A stretch of DNA of 64,000 nt from Massilia yuzhufengensis (GTDB lineage: Bacteria; Pseudomonadota; Gammaproteobacteria; Burkholderiales; Burkholderiaceae_D), in the NCBI RefSeq assembly GCF_900112225.1, contig NZ_FOLD01000002.1:62001-126000 (forward strand). The letters run 5' to 3'. This document shows, one piece after another, positions 25,992 through 35,262 of the stretch; the first letter of the stretch is position 1, and each line of letters starts with the position of its first letter. The notes below the pieces were generated by a model that saw only the letters and a program-made list of their open reading frames with translations, was not told where the DNA came from and did not search any database. The position numbers were made by a program, and so were the translations under genes.

Positions 25992-26358
25992 TGCGGTGCT
26001 CCGGGTTGTTGAGGGCAAAGCGGCGTGCGATCAGGGGCTGGGCCACCATTTTCACGCCGGCGGCCAGGATGAACAAGGGCCAGCTGTTACGGAAGGTCAG
26101 GCCGAAGATGTGTTCGAAGCAGGCGAACAGCCACAGGCCGATGAAGACGGTCCACAGGCCGTTGCCGAATTCGCGCGGGCTCGGGTAGCCGATGGTCTGG
26201 TTGATGCCGACCACCACCAGCAGCAGCGGCCAGTAGTGCCAGAAGCTGCCTGCATCGATGTAGTACAGGCGGTCGAGCAGGACGATGCTGCCGACGACGA
26301 TCAGGAGCAGGCCCCAGACCACCTGTTTGCGCCAGCTGTACGCGTCTACGTTGTTCAT
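25981..26358 (-). CDS. DUF5668 membrane protein, first gene of the LiaF-like operon
   Basis: The 125-residue protein is almost entirely membrane-embedded, with four hydrophobic segments containing the WGLLLIVVGSIVLLDRL-type DUF5668 pattern seen in the N-terminal part of the next protein. It overlaps that gene by 11 bases. GAGGAG lies eight bases before the ATG at 26358. It looks like a stand-alone paralogue of the LiaF-like membrane domain and may act as its partner. Confidence 0.82.
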   Translation of the reverse strand: MNNVDAYSWRKQVVWGLLLIVVGSIVLLDRLYYIDAGSFWHYWPLLLVVVGINQTIGYPSPREFGNGLWTVFIGLWLFACFEHIFGLTFRNSWPLFILAAGVKMVAQPLIARRFALNNPEHRNEK

Positions 26359-26504
26359 GATGCATGCTCCTCGTGTGTGTGTTGGTATGGTCACACGATA
26401 GCAAGGCGCCGGGCGCCGCGAAACCGCCTTTCGGTGAATGGCGGCGCGGCGGCGGTGAATGGCGAAGATTTCGGCGGATGGCGGGAAATGCCGGGCGCCA
26501 CGAC

Positions 26505-26534
26505 GTAAAAAAGCCCGCCTCAGGGGGCGGGCTT
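26505..26534 (-). terminator. Rho-independent terminator
   Basis: On the minus strand a GCCCGCC/GGCGGGC stem (26513-26519 with 26526-26532) is followed by a run of six T. It lies about 30 bp after the stop of the 57-residue gene and ends that transcript. Confidence 0.85.
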
Positions 26535-26561
26535 GCTGGCAGCGCAGGTGCGCGGCGCGGC

Positions 26562-26735
26562 TTAGGCCGTGGCCGACTGGTCCGCCTGCGGGCGGCCCTT
26601 GACCTGGTTGCGGTACTTGGCGCGGGCTTCGGCCAGCTTGACCGCTTCGCGCGCGATATTGGTGCGGCGGATCTCCAGGCGTTCCTGTTTGCCGCGGTGC
26701 TGTGCTTCGTGTTTGTTGCCGACTTTGTTCGTCAT
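26562..26735 (-). CDS. Small basic hypothetical protein (57 aa)
   Basis: This 57-residue, highly charged protein is rich in Lys, Arg, Glu and Ala and is predicted to be helical, with no membrane segment or cysteine. AGGAG lies about seven bases before the ATG and a strong terminator follows, so it is very probably expressed. I do not recognise a functional family. A nucleic-acid or ribosome-associated role would fit the composition but is a guess. Confidence 0.7.
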   Translation of the reverse strand: MTNKVGNKHEAQHRGKQERLEIRRTNIAREAVKLAEARAKYRNQVKGRPQADQSATA

Positions 26736-26794
26736 GGATGTCTCCTGGATAAACCGTATGCACGGTAGTGATGCGCCTTCCCTGGCGCGAATGG

Positions 26795-26956
26795 CTACGA
26801 ACGGTGGGTGCCGATCTTGAGGTCCGACGGCATCAGCATACCCCAACCGAGCTGGCGCCGGATTTCTTCCGGTGTCGGCGGCGGGGCAGTATCCCGCGCG
26901 CGGCGCTCGAGGTATTCGCGAACCAGGTGCTTGGGCGGGTGCTTGACTTCGGACAT
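26795..26956 (-). CDS. Small hypothetical protein (53 aa)
   Basis: The 53-codon frame reads MSEVKHPPKHLVREYLERR at its start and continues through APPPTPEEIRRQLGW to a TAG stop. GGAGG sits about six bases upstream of the ATG. The frame has a strong high-GC codon pattern with G or C in most third positions, which supports coding. It lies 59 bp upstream of another small gene on the same strand and may share its transcript and terminator. The PTPEEIRRQLGW segment resembles a short helical DNA- or protein-binding motif, but no function is known to me. Confidence 0.65.
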   Translation of the reverse strand: MSEVKHPPKHLVREYLERRARDTAPPPTPEEIRRQLGWGMLMPSDLKIGTHRS

Positions 26957-27200
26957 GGCGACCTCCACTACCGTGTAGGCCCTCGCATCTGCGCTGGCCT
27001 GAATTGGTGCCGGTCCTCGAGGCGACCGGCTGAACCTGTTGAGCTGTTGGCGACCCGCTCATTCCTTTGCAGGTCCCTCACTCACACAGCTTCATGATAT
27101 CGATGACCCGGCAAGGCTACCGTTAGGTGGCGCACATTTTTCTATAGGTCAACTCCTACACGGCCGTTGGCAGCATTGGAAGGCCCGCCGCTGCGCCATG

Positions 27201-27225
27201 AAAAAAGGGGAGCCGAAGCTCCCCC
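27201..27225 (-). terminator. Rho-independent terminator of the TonB-receptor gene
   Basis: On the minus strand GGGGAGC and GCTCCCC pair around a CGAA-type tetraloop and are followed by six T. It lies 22 bp after the receptor stop codon. Confidence 0.88.
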
Positions 27226-27246
27226 AATACGACTACACCACCAGGA

Positions 27247-30210
27247 TCAGAAGCGGTACTTCAGGTTCAGATAGTAAATGCGGCCCGAGACGTCCAGTTT
27301 CTGCTGCTCTTCTTCGCTGTAGCGATAGTAGGCGCGCTTCACATTGGTCAGGTTGGTCGCGCTGAACGACAGCTGCAGGTTCGGCATCAGGTTGTACGTG
27401 GAGTTGAAGGCCAGCGTGGTCACCGGAGCGGCATAGGTCGGTGCGACCGGCATCAGGATGCCGTTGATGGTCGACAGGCCCTGGCTGTTGGCGTTCGGCG
27501 CCGGCGCGGTCGAGGTGTTGATGTACTCGCTGCGATAGTTGGCGACCAGGCGGGCCGACAGCTTGTCGTTCTCGAAGTACACGCCCAGGTTGGCCGCGTA
27601 TTCCGACGCGCCCACCATCGGGCGGCCGTCGTCGACGCGGGTGCGCGACTTGCTCACGTTCGAGGTAAAGCCGAACGGGCTGTTGCCGAAAGGCTGCTCG
27701 TACATGATCTCGATGCCGGCGATGCGGGCGCCCTGCTGCGACGCCGAGTTGACCGCGAAGCTCTTGATCTGCGAATCGCGCGGGTCGAGCAGCTGCACCG
27801 TGTCCTGGCCGGCGATGCCGGTCTTCGGATAGCCGGTGATGTCCGACGCGAAGATGTTGAAGCCGAACATCGAACGGCGACCCATGTACCACGAATAGGA
27901 CAGGTCGATGTTCTTGGCGAACAGCGGCTCCAGGTTCGGGTTCGGGCCGGTGACCTGGCAGAAGCCGTCGGTACAGGTCGGCGAACCATAGCCGGCGCCG
28001 AGCAGGTTGTAGTTCTGGCGCGAGATGGTCTTGCTGATGCCGACCCGGACGATATGGTCCTTCTCCAGCTCGTAGCGGATGTTCATGCTGGGCAGCAGGT
28101 TGTTGAACGTGCTTTCCTTGGCCTGCTTGTAGTACATCACGCCGGCCAGTGGATTGAACGGCACGCCGTCGTAGTACTGCACGCCGTCGCTGGCGGTGGT
28201 GATCGCGCCCGGCACGGCGGCGCAGGTGGTGGCCGGCTTGCCCGGTTCGGTGCGCGGGCACAGGCCGACCGGGATCGGCGACGGCACTGCCGCATTGACC
28301 TGGGTGCGCACGTAGCGCAGGCCGATGTTGCCCGACCACTTGTTGCCTTCCAGGTTGGCCATGACGAAGGCCGAGCTCTGGCGCTCGCGCATGTCCAGTT
28401 CGGTCGAGGTGCGGCGCTCCCAGTCCGCGCTGGTCGGCTTGTAGTTGGCCGCGAAGTAGGCTTTCAGCGCTTCCGGGGTCAGGGTCCAGCTGGTGTTGTC
28501 CCAGCCGGCCGGGCCGTCCAGGTCGGCGCCGAAGTCGGACGGGTAAGGGATGAAGTTCGAGCCGGCCACCGGCTCGTTGGCCGACAGCGCGCCGGTGCGC
28601 AGCTGCGGGAAGCGGCGCGCGCTCTCGCGGCGGTGGTCGGCATGGCGGGCGCCGAATTCCAGCGATTTCACCATCTCGCGGTCGAGGCGGTACTCGGCGT
28701 CGAGCTGCAGGCTGTTTTCCTTGTCGGTGGTCTTCACGCCCGAGGCGGCGCGACCGGTCAGCACGAAGCCGCTGCCGTCGGCGTTGCGGCCCGGGACATT
28801 CGGGCCGGTGCCCAGGTACTGCACGAACGGCGCATCGCGCAGGGCGCCCAGCGCGTAGCGCACGCCGGTGCCATAGCGGGTGTAGGTCAGGCCCTGGTCG
28901 AGGCCGGTCTGGCCGACGCCCTTGGTAGTCGAGAACAGGCCCTTGAGGCTCAGGTCCTGGTTGACACGGTACTTCACATCCAGGTCGAGGAAGGCGCTGG
29001 TGGCCTTGGCGCCTTCGCGGTAGGCGCCCTCGGTTTCGCCGATGTACTGCGGGGTGGTGCCGGCCGGGTAGACGATGTCGGCCGACTTGAGCACCTTCAG
29101 GTCGTGGCCGTAGACGGTGCGTTCGGTGACGATCACCGGATTCTTGATCTGCGCGTAGACGCGCTGGCCGTTCGACAGCGTCGGCGTGGTGGCGCCCTGC
29201 GCACCGCCCTGGCCGCGCAGCATGCTGAACATGGCGCCGGCATTCAGGCGGCCGAAGTTATCGGCCTTCATCTCGGAATGGAAGCCGGTCATGGTCATGT
29301 CGAGGTCGGCGTTCGGCTTGAACTGGGCCGAGAACATGCCGCCCTTGCGGTCACGCACGCTTTCGACGAATTCGGTGCTCATCGAGCCCGGGATGCGCAC
29401 GCCGTTCAGGTCCGAGGCCTTGTAGCCGGTGCCGGCCAGCGAGGCGTCGGTGATGCCCAGCATGGTCGAGGTATTGATCACGTCCCAGCCGCTGCCGCCC
29501 ACGTAGGCGAAGCGCGAGGCCGAATCGCGGCGCACGAAGCGCTTCTCGGCGAAGCCCTGCATGATGAAGCCGAAGGTATTCGACTCGTTCTTCCAGTTCA
29601 TCGAGGCGTTGAGGTCGTGCGCCGCCTTGCCCGGCAGTTCGGAGTACACGCCGCCCAGGTTGACGATGCCGGTCAGGCGCTCTTTTTGCGCCAGCGGCTT
29701 GCGGGTGCTGACGTTGATGGTGCCGGCCATGCCGCCGTCGACCAGGTTGGCCGACGAGGTCTTGTACACGACGGCCTGGTTCAGCACCGAGGACGGCATC
29801 AGCGACAGGCTGGTCGAGCGGCTGCTGGAGAGCTGGTCGGCGACATACCAGTCGCCGCCCGAAACGGTGTGGCCGTTGAACAGGATCAGGGTGTGGTCCG
29901 GGTTCGAGCCGCGCATCGCGACTTTCTCGGCTTCGTCATAGTCGGTGCGCACCGCCACGCCGGCCAGGCGCTGCAGCGAGTCGGCCAGGTTCTTGTCCGG
30001 CATCTTGCCGACGTCTTCGGCGGTGATCACCTCGACGTTGGCGGCCGAGTCGCGCTTGACGGCCAGCGACTTCGCCATCGAGGCGCGGATACCGGTGACC
30101 TCGACGGTCTGGATCTGGCCGGACGGGACGTCCTGCGCCATGGCCGGCACGGCGGCCAGGCTCCATACCGCCATCGATACGGCTGCGGCAAGCGGCTTTT
30201 GTTTGAACAT
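27247..30210 (-). CDS. TonB-dependent outer-membrane receptor
   Basis: The 987-residue protein has a signal peptide (cleavage near Ala25, AMA-Q). A plug domain follows (about 35-165, with NLADSLQRLAGVAV and MRGSNPDHTLILFNG), then a 22-strand-type barrel ending in a C-terminal Phe (YYLNLKYRF), the outer-membrane insertion signal. It belongs to the large-receptor group typical of carbohydrate or oligosaccharide uptake in Caulobacter and Massilia relatives; that substrate class is inference. GGAGAG precedes the ATG. It is monocistronic, with its own promoter and terminator. No Fur-box-like element was seen upstream. Confidence 0.93.
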   Translation of the reverse strand: MFKQKPLAAAVSMAVWSLAAVPAMAQDVPSGQIQTVEVTGIRASMAKSLAVKRDSAANVEVITAEDVGKMPDKNLADSLQRLAGVAVRTDYDEAEKVAMRGSNPDHTLILFNGHTVSGGDWYVADQLSSSRSTSLSLMPSSVLNQAVVYKTSSANLVDGGMAGTINVSTRKPLAQKERLTGIVNLGGVYSELPGKAAHDLNASMNWKNESNTFGFIMQGFAEKRFVRRDSASRFAYVGGSGWDVINTSTMLGITDASLAGTGYKASDLNGVRIPGSMSTEFVESVRDRKGGMFSAQFKPNADLDMTMTGFHSEMKADNFGRLNAGAMFSMLRGQGGAQGATTPTLSNGQRVYAQIKNPVIVTERTVYGHDLKVLKSADIVYPAGTTPQYIGETEGAYREGAKATSAFLDLDVKYRVNQDLSLKGLFSTTKGVGQTGLDQGLTYTRYGTGVRYALGALRDAPFVQYLGTGPNVPGRNADGSGFVLTGRAASGVKTTDKENSLQLDAEYRLDREMVKSLEFGARHADHRRESARRFPQLRTGALSANEPVAGSNFIPYPSDFGADLDGPAGWDNTSWTLTPEALKAYFAANYKPTSADWERRTSTELDMRERQSSAFVMANLEGNKWSGNIGLRYVRTQVNAAVPSPIPVGLCPRTEPGKPATTCAAVPGAITTASDGVQYYDGVPFNPLAGVMYYKQAKESTFNNLLPSMNIRYELEKDHIVRVGISKTISRQNYNLLGAGYGSPTCTDGFCQVTGPNPNLEPLFAKNIDLSYSWYMGRRSMFGFNIFASDITGYPKTGIAGQDTVQLLDPRDSQIKSFAVNSASQQGARIAGIEIMYEQPFGNSPFGFTSNVSKSRTRVDDGRPMVGASEYAANLGVYFENDKLSARLVANYRSEYINTSTAPAPNANSQGLSTINGILMPVAPTYAAPVTTLAFNSTYNLMPNLQLSFSATNLTNVKRAYYRYSEEEQQKLDVSGRIYYLNLKYRF

Positions 30211-30338
30211 TGTTGTCTCTCCTGGTGTTTTTAGCTTTAATGAACAGCTGTCGGTGTGCAATGGCAGGCGCCATCGCTGCCATTCTCGGAGTATTGATGA
30301 TGTGCACCCTTGCTGAATAATCACTTGTTTTCGCGCCT

Positions 30339-30367
30339 ATATAACTTTGAGGAATGTACATATGCAA
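30339..30367 (-). promoter_or_regulatory. Candidate sigma-70 promoter of the TonB-receptor gene
   Basis: On the minus strand TTGCAT (30362-30367) and TTATAT (30339-30344) are 17 bp apart, leaving a leader of roughly 120 nt. The flanking DNA is AT-rich compared with its surroundings. Hexamers and spacing fit well by eye. Confidence 0.5.
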
Positions 30368-30463
30368 GGCTTGCAAAAGTTATGGTTGCTGAACATATTT
30401 TCATTACCCTCGACCACGCGCGCGCCGGTACCTTGGCCCTACCCTCAACCGACCCTGTCGACC

Positions 30464-31444
30464 ATGCCGATCGCCCTGCCTCCAGCACTCCGTCCCGCCT
30501 GCCTGCTGCTCGCCGCGGCCGCCCTCGCCGGCTGCGCCAGCGCCCCGTCCACGCCAGCGGCCAGCGCGCCCGCCGCGCCCGCTGAACTGCCGCTGGCGGC
30601 GGTGCTGGCCAAGCAGATCTTCCAGATGACGCCGCAGGAAGCCGGGCGCTACATCGCCCACGTCCACACGGCCGAACCGGACCTGCGCAAGCGCATCGCC
30701 GCGATCGGCCGCAAGAACCTCGGCCAGCCCTATTCGCTGCACCTGCTGGGCGAATTTCCGTATGAATTGCACGACAACCTGCCCCTGTACAGCCTGAAGG
30801 AAAGCGACTGCGTCGTCTTCGCCGAACACACCTACGCCATGGCGCTGTCGCAGTCCTGGGAAGAATTCTTCTGGATGCTGCAGCGGATCCGCTACCGCGA
30901 CGGCGTGATCGGCGTGGCCACCCGCAACCACTACACCGAGATGGACTGGAACGTGGCCAACCGCTGGCTGGTGACCGACGTGAGCGCCGAACTGGCGGGC
31001 GCGGGCGGCCCGTCCTACCCGATGACGGTGGACCGCGCGCGCTTCCTGCGCACCCGCCACAACACCGTGGCCGAGTTCCCGATCGAGAGCAGCCGCCAGG
31101 CCTATGTCGCCAAAGAGCAGGTGGCGGCGGTCGCCGCCCAGCTGCAGGAAGGCGACTTCGTCAACGTCATCTCGACCCGCAACGGCGAATACTGGGCCTC
31201 GCACGTGGGCCTGGTGGTGCTGGGGCCGAATGGCGAGCGCCACTTCCTGCACTCGCAGGAGCCGAAGGTGCGCGAGGAGACGTTCGCGTCCTTTATGGCG
31301 CGCGCCGCCGAGCGCGAGGCGCGCAACGCCGCCGCCGGCAAGCCGGGCCAGGTGCTGGCCGGCTTCAAGTTCCTGCGCCTGAACGAGCAGGTGACGGTGC
31401 CGCCGATGGCGCCGCAGCCGCGCCCGGGCCGCCCGGGCGCCTGA
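30464..31444 (+). CDS. DUF1460 lipoprotein (amidase-like, NlpC/P60-related fold)
   Basis: The 326-residue protein has a lipoprotein signal peptide with lipobox LAGC (Cys24) followed by a Ser/Ala/Pro linker. The DUF1460 domain (about 60-300) shows the likely catalytic cysteine in SDCVVFAE and histidine in ASHVGLVV. DUF1460 proteins resemble N-acetylmuramoyl-L-alanine amidases and NlpC/P60 peptidases acting on peptidoglycan fragments. The ATG at 30464 gives the lipobox its normal position, although the ribosome site is weak; the frame continues upstream. A stem-loop terminator lies 57 bp after the stop. Confidence 0.8.
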   Translation: MPIALPPALRPACLLLAAAALAGCASAPSTPAASAPAAPAELPLAAVLAKQIFQMTPQEAGRYIAHVHTAEPDLRKRIAAIGRKNLGQPYSLHLLGEFPYELHDNLPLYSLKESDCVVFAEHTYAMALSQSWEEFFWMLQRIRYRDGVIGVATRNHYTEMDWNVANRWLVTDVSAELAGAGGPSYPMTVDRARFLRTRHNTVAEFPIESSRQAYVAKEQVAAVAAQLQEGDFVNVISTRNGEYWASHVGLVVLGPNGERHFLHSQEPKVREETFASFMARAAEREARNAAAGKPGQVLAGFKFLRLNEQVTVPPMAPQPRPGRPGA

Positions 31445-31500
31445 CACCCTGCACGCCGGCGGCCCCGCCGGCGCCGCCGCCCTTCCCTTCGCTTACGCCC

Positions 31501-31523
31501 CAGGCCGCCTTGATGGCGGCCTG
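31501..31523 (+). terminator. Stem-loop terminator after the DUF1460 gene
   Basis: A 9-bp stem, CAGGCCGCC with GGCGGCCTG, around a 5-base loop is followed by a short T-containing stretch. It separates the DUF1460 gene from the polysaccharide locus. Confidence 0.6.
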
Positions 31524-31876
31524 TTGTATTCCCGCCTCATCCTTCCCGTTTTTCGCCGCTACAGGCCGCAGCCCGCGCGCTTGTCCTGCCGTCATTCGCA
31601 TTTGCTCATCAATTAAATAATCAGCGGAAATTAAATTGCCGGGTTATTTCCCGGTTTCATTGCTTATATTTATTTTTTGGCATTTTCGATTTAATTCACT
31701 TGCCGCCGTTGAGTCAGGTCAAGCGCCGCGTGGTGTGGACGAAAGATAATAAATTTACAAAACAACCCTTCCCTCCATCCCGGGAAATGCCGGATTAATC
31801 CAATTCATCCAATGCCGCGCCTGACATCGCCTTCAAGGCTTCTTATTTGTTATTACTAACCAAGCACCGGGTTGCC
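31524..31876 (+). other. AT-rich leader region of the polysaccharide locus, no gene seen
   Basis: This stretch of about 350 bases holds no convincing frame. From about 31600 it is clearly richer in A and T than the rest of the window, with runs such as TTATATTTATTTTTTGG near 31662 and a small CCGGG..CCCGG hairpin near 31640. It is the likely promoter and regulatory region of the rightward polysaccharide operon. I could not fix a single promoter by eye. Confidence 0.5.
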
Positions 31877-33841
31877 ATGTCCAATTTCAGCTCCGATCGT
31901 TTCAGCCTGCTGTGCGCACGCATGGTGTCGATGAGCCGTTCCAGCAAGATCGCCCTGATGGTGGGCGCCGACCTGCTGGCATTGCCGGTCTGCTTCCTGA
32001 TCGCGATGATATTGCGCGGTGGCGACCTGAAGCTGGCAATGGATTTCGGTCCCGCTTCTTATGCGCTGGTGGCGGTGGTCACCATTGCCGCATTCTCGGT
32101 CTCCGATTTATACCGCGCGGTCATCCGCTTTATCGACCAGCGCTTATTGAGTTTTACCGGCGCCGCATTGGCATTTGCCATATTGTGCGTGTATATCGTA
32201 TTAATCATCATGAATGAGCCGCGCTTCCCGCGCAGCGCGCTCGCCATTTACTGGTTCGTGGTTTTCTCTTATGTCGTCATTTCGCGCATCGGCCTGCGCA
32301 ACCTGCTGCGCGCCCATGGCGGGCGGCGCGCCGGCAGCTCCGACGCGGTCGCCGTCTACGGCGCCGGCGAGGCCGGCGCCAGGCTGGTGCAGGCCATGCG
32401 CCACAGCGACGACTACCGCCCGGTCTGCTTCTTCGACGACAAGCGCGCCCTGAACGAACGCACCATCGCCGGCCTGCGCGTGTTCAACACCGGCCGCCTG
32501 GCCGAACAGGTGGCCGCCCAGGGCATCCGCACCATCGTCATCGCCCTGACCACCGTGTCGCCTGAGCGCCTGCGCGACATCATGCAGCGCCTGGGGCAGG
32601 CCGGGGTGCCGGTGAAAATCCTCAGCCGCCTGGTCGACCTGGCCGACGACCGCCCGCCGGCCCAGGGCACCATCCGCGAGCTCAAGTTCGAAGACCTGCT
32701 GGGCCGCCCGCCGGTGCCGCCGCGGCTCGACCTGTTTGCCCGCTGCGTGCGCGGCAAGAGCGTGCTCGTCACCGGCGCCGGCGGCTCCATCGGCAGCGAA
32801 CTGTGCCGCCAGATCGTCACCCTCACCCCGAAAGCGCTGCACCTGCTCGACCACTCCGAATACGCGCTCTATACGGTGCGCCAGGAGCTCACCGCGCGCT
32901 TCCCGGGCCTGGCCATCCACGCCCACCTGGGCTCGGTGTGCAACGACGACCTGATCGAACGGGTGCTGCGCGACGGCAAGGTCGACACCATCTACCACGC
33001 CGCCGCCTACAAGCACGTGCCGCTGGTCGAGGCCAATATCGTCGAAGGCCTGCGCAACAACGTGCTCGGGGCCCAGGTGGTGGCCAGCGCCGCCGCCCGC
33101 CAGCAGGTGGAAACCTGCGTGCTCATCTCGAGCGACAAGGCGGTGCGCCCGACCAACATCATGGGCGCCAGCAAGCGCATCGCCGAACTGATCTTCCAGG
33201 CGGCGGCGGTGCGGCACGGCGCCCACACCACCTTCTGCATGGTCCGCTTCGGCAACGTGCTGGGCTCCTCCGGTTCCGTCATCCCGCTGTTCCAGCGCCA
33301 GATCGCGCGCGGCGGCCCCATGACCATCACCCACCCGGAAGTGTCGCGCTACTTCATGCTCATCGCCGAGGCCGCCCAGCTCGTCATCCAGGCCGGCGCC
33401 ATGGCCAAGGGCGGCGACGTGTTCGTGCTCGACATGGGCGAGCCGGTCAAGATCGTCGACCTGGCGCGCACCATGATCGCCATGTCCGGCCTCACCGAGC
33501 GCACGCCGCAGAACCCGCGCGGCGACATCGAGGTGCAGTTCGTCGGCCTGTTCCCGGGCGAGAAACTGCACGAGGAGCTGCTCACCGAGGGCACCGTGTT
33601 CCCCAGCGAGCACCCGCGCATCATGCGCATGAAGGAAAGCGCGCTGCGCCCCAGCGTGCTGGAAACCTGCATCACCTGCCTGATGATGGCCTGCGAGACC
33701 CACGAGCGCGGCACCATCGAATCGATGGTCAAGGCCATCGTGGCCGAATACGTGCCGACCACGCCCGACGTGGCGCCGCCGCTGGTGGCCGATACCCAGC
33801 GCCCCAGCCTGATCAAGAAATTCGTGCCCTTCCGTATCTAG
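31877..33841 (+). CDS. Membrane-bound NDP-sugar 4,6-dehydratase (WbpM/PglF/FlaA1 family)
   Basis: The enzyme converts UDP-GlcNAc-type sugars to the 4-keto-6-deoxy intermediate. The 654-residue protein has four N-terminal membrane helices (about 25-150), a CoA-binding-like Rossmann domain (about 160-275) and a C-terminal SDR domain. The NAD motif GAGGSIGSE and the family's SSDKAVRPTNIMGASK segment are both present; the usual SDR Tyr is replaced by Met as in this family. The ATG at 31877 is chosen; a TTG 30 bases upstream is less likely. It is the first gene of the locus and would feed the aminotransferase at 44558 and the transferase at 45760. Its 5' part is AT-richer than its 3' part. Confidence 0.9.
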   Translation: MSNFSSDRFSLLCARMVSMSRSSKIALMVGADLLALPVCFLIAMILRGGDLKLAMDFGPASYALVAVVTIAAFSVSDLYRAVIRFIDQRLLSFTGAALAFAILCVYIVLIIMNEPRFPRSALAIYWFVVFSYVVISRIGLRNLLRAHGGRRAGSSDAVAVYGAGEAGARLVQAMRHSDDYRPVCFFDDKRALNERTIAGLRVFNTGRLAEQVAAQGIRTIVIALTTVSPERLRDIMQRLGQAGVPVKILSRLVDLADDRPPAQGTIRELKFEDLLGRPPVPPRLDLFARCVRGKSVLVTGAGGSIGSELCRQIVTLTPKALHLLDHSEYALYTVRQELTARFPGLAIHAHLGSVCNDDLIERVLRDGKVDTIYHAAAYKHVPLVEANIVEGLRNNVLGAQVVASAAARQQVETCVLISSDKAVRPTNIMGASKRIAELIFQAAAVRHGAHTTFCMVRFGNVLGSSGSVIPLFQRQIARGGPMTITHPEVSRYFMLIAEAAQLVIQAGAMAKGGDVFVLDMGEPVKIVDLARTMIAMSGLTERTPQNPRGDIEVQFVGLFPGEKLHEELLTEGTVFPSEHPRIMRMKESALRPSVLETCITCLMMACETHERGTIESMVKAIVAEYVPTTPDVAPPLVADTQRPSLIKKFVPFRI

Positions 33842-33893
33842 GCTTGAGGCACCACTGCCGCTATTTCACTGCCACTGACTGACGAGGAAACAC

Positions 33894-35222
33894 ATGCGCG
33901 ACGAGAAAACCTCCCCCCACCTGGAGCAGCTGCTGGCGAAGCTGCAGGACCGCAGCGCCGTCATCGGCATCGTGGGACTCGGCTACGTCGGCCTGCCGCT
34001 GACCCTCTGCTACGCGGCGCAAGGCTTCAAGGTGCTCGGCATCGACATCGATACCGACAAGGTCGAGCGCCTGAACCGCGGGGAGAGCTATATCAGGCAC
34101 ATCGACGCCCGGGCGGTCGGGGCCGCGCGCGAACACGGCTTCGAGGCCACCGCCGACTTCACCCGCGCCGGCGAGCCCGACGCCCTGATCATCTGCGTGC
34201 CCACCCCGCTCAACGCCTACCGCGAGCCCGACCTGTCCTATGTGCTGGGTACCGTCTCCGCCCTGCTGCCCTATGTGCGCGAAGGCCAGGTGGTGTCGCT
34301 GGAGAGCACCACCTACCCCGGCACCACCGAGGAAGAACTGCGCCCGCGGCTCGAGTCGCGCGGCTTCACCGTGGGGCGCGACCTGTTCCTGGTGTTCTCG
34401 CCAGAGCGCGAAGACCCCGGCAATGCGCAGTTCCAGACCCGCACCATTCCCAAGGTCTGCGGTGGCTCCACCGGCGCCTGCCTCGAGGCCGGCGTGGCCC
34501 TGTACCGCGCCGCGGTCGACCACGTGGTGCCGGTCAGCTCCACCCGGGCCGCCGAACTGACCAAGCTGCTGGAAAACATCCACCGCGCCGTCAACATCGG
34601 CCTGGTCAACGAAATGAAGATCATCGCCGACCGCATGGACATCGACATCCATGAAGTCATCCGCGCCGCCGCCACCAAGCCCTTCGGCTTCACGCCCTAC
34701 TACCCGGGCCCCGGGCTGGGCGGCCACTGCATCCCGATCGATCCCTTCTACCTTACCTGGAAGGCGCGCGAATACGGCGTGCACACCCGCTTCATCGAGC
34801 TGGCGGGCGAGATCAACAGCGACATGCCGCAGTGGGTGATCGGCAAGGTGGCCGACGCCCTCAACGAGCGCGGCCGCTCGATCATGGGCAGCCGCGTGCT
34901 GGTGCTCGGCATCGCCTACAAGAAAGATGTCGAAGACATGCGCGAATCGCCCTCGGTGGCCCTGATGGAGATCCTGCGCCGCAAGGGCGCCACGGTCGAT
35001 TATTCCGACCCGCACGTGCCGACCTTCCCGCGCATGCGCGAACACCGCTTCGACCTGTCCAGCGTGCCCCTGACGCCCAACGTCATCGCCTCGTACGACG
35101 TGGTGCTGGTGGCCACCGCGCACAGCGCCTTCGACTACGAACTGCTGCGCCAGTACGCCAACCTGATCGTCGACACCCGGGGCGTGTACACCGAGCGCCT
35201 GCCGAATGTCATCAAGGCCTGA
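33894..35222 (+). CDS. wbpA: UDP-N-acetyl-D-glucosamine 6-dehydrogenase (WbpA-like)
   Basis: It oxidises UDP-GlcNAc to UDP-GlcNAc uronic acid with NAD. The 442-residue protein has the UDP-glucose/GDP-mannose dehydrogenase architecture: N-terminal Rossmann motif GLGYVGLPL (about 27-35), central dimerisation domain with [14 protein letters not shown], and a C-terminal UDP-binding domain with [15 protein letters not shown]. The catalytic cysteine is the Cys of GGHC. GAGGAA precedes the ATG. It is followed by WbpB, WbpD and WbpE homologues, the rest of the UDP-GlcNAc(3NAc)A pathway. Confidence 0.92.
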   Translation: MRDEKTSPHLEQLLAKLQDRSAVIGIVGLGYVGLPLTLCYAAQGFKVLGIDIDTDKVERLNRGESYIRHIDARAVGAAREHGFEATADFTRAGEPDALIICVPTPLNAYREPDLSYVLGTVSALLPYVREGQVVSLESTTYPGTTEEELRPRLESRGFTVGRDLFLVFSPEREDPGNAQFQTRTIPKVCGGSTGACLEAGVALYRAAVDHVVPVSSTRAAELTKLLENIHRAVNIGLVNEMKIIADRMDIDIHEVIRAAATKPFGFTPYYPGPGLGGHCIPIDPFYLTWKAREYGVHTRFIELAGEINSDMPQWVIGKVADALNERGRSIMGSRVLVLGIAYKKDVEDMRESPSVALMEILRRKGATVDYSDPHVPTFPRMREHRFDLSSVPLTPNVIASYDVVLVATAHSAFDYELLRQYANLIVDTRGVYTERLPNVIKA

Positions 35223-35262
35223 ACCAGCGCCGCCACCGCCCGACCCACGCCCGGAGAACACG

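Noticed and set aside
28054..30234. 726-codon plus-strand frame opposite the TonB receptor
   Set aside because: The composition is that of a reverse-strand shadow, and the receptor on the other strand has signal peptide, plug motifs and C-terminal Phe.
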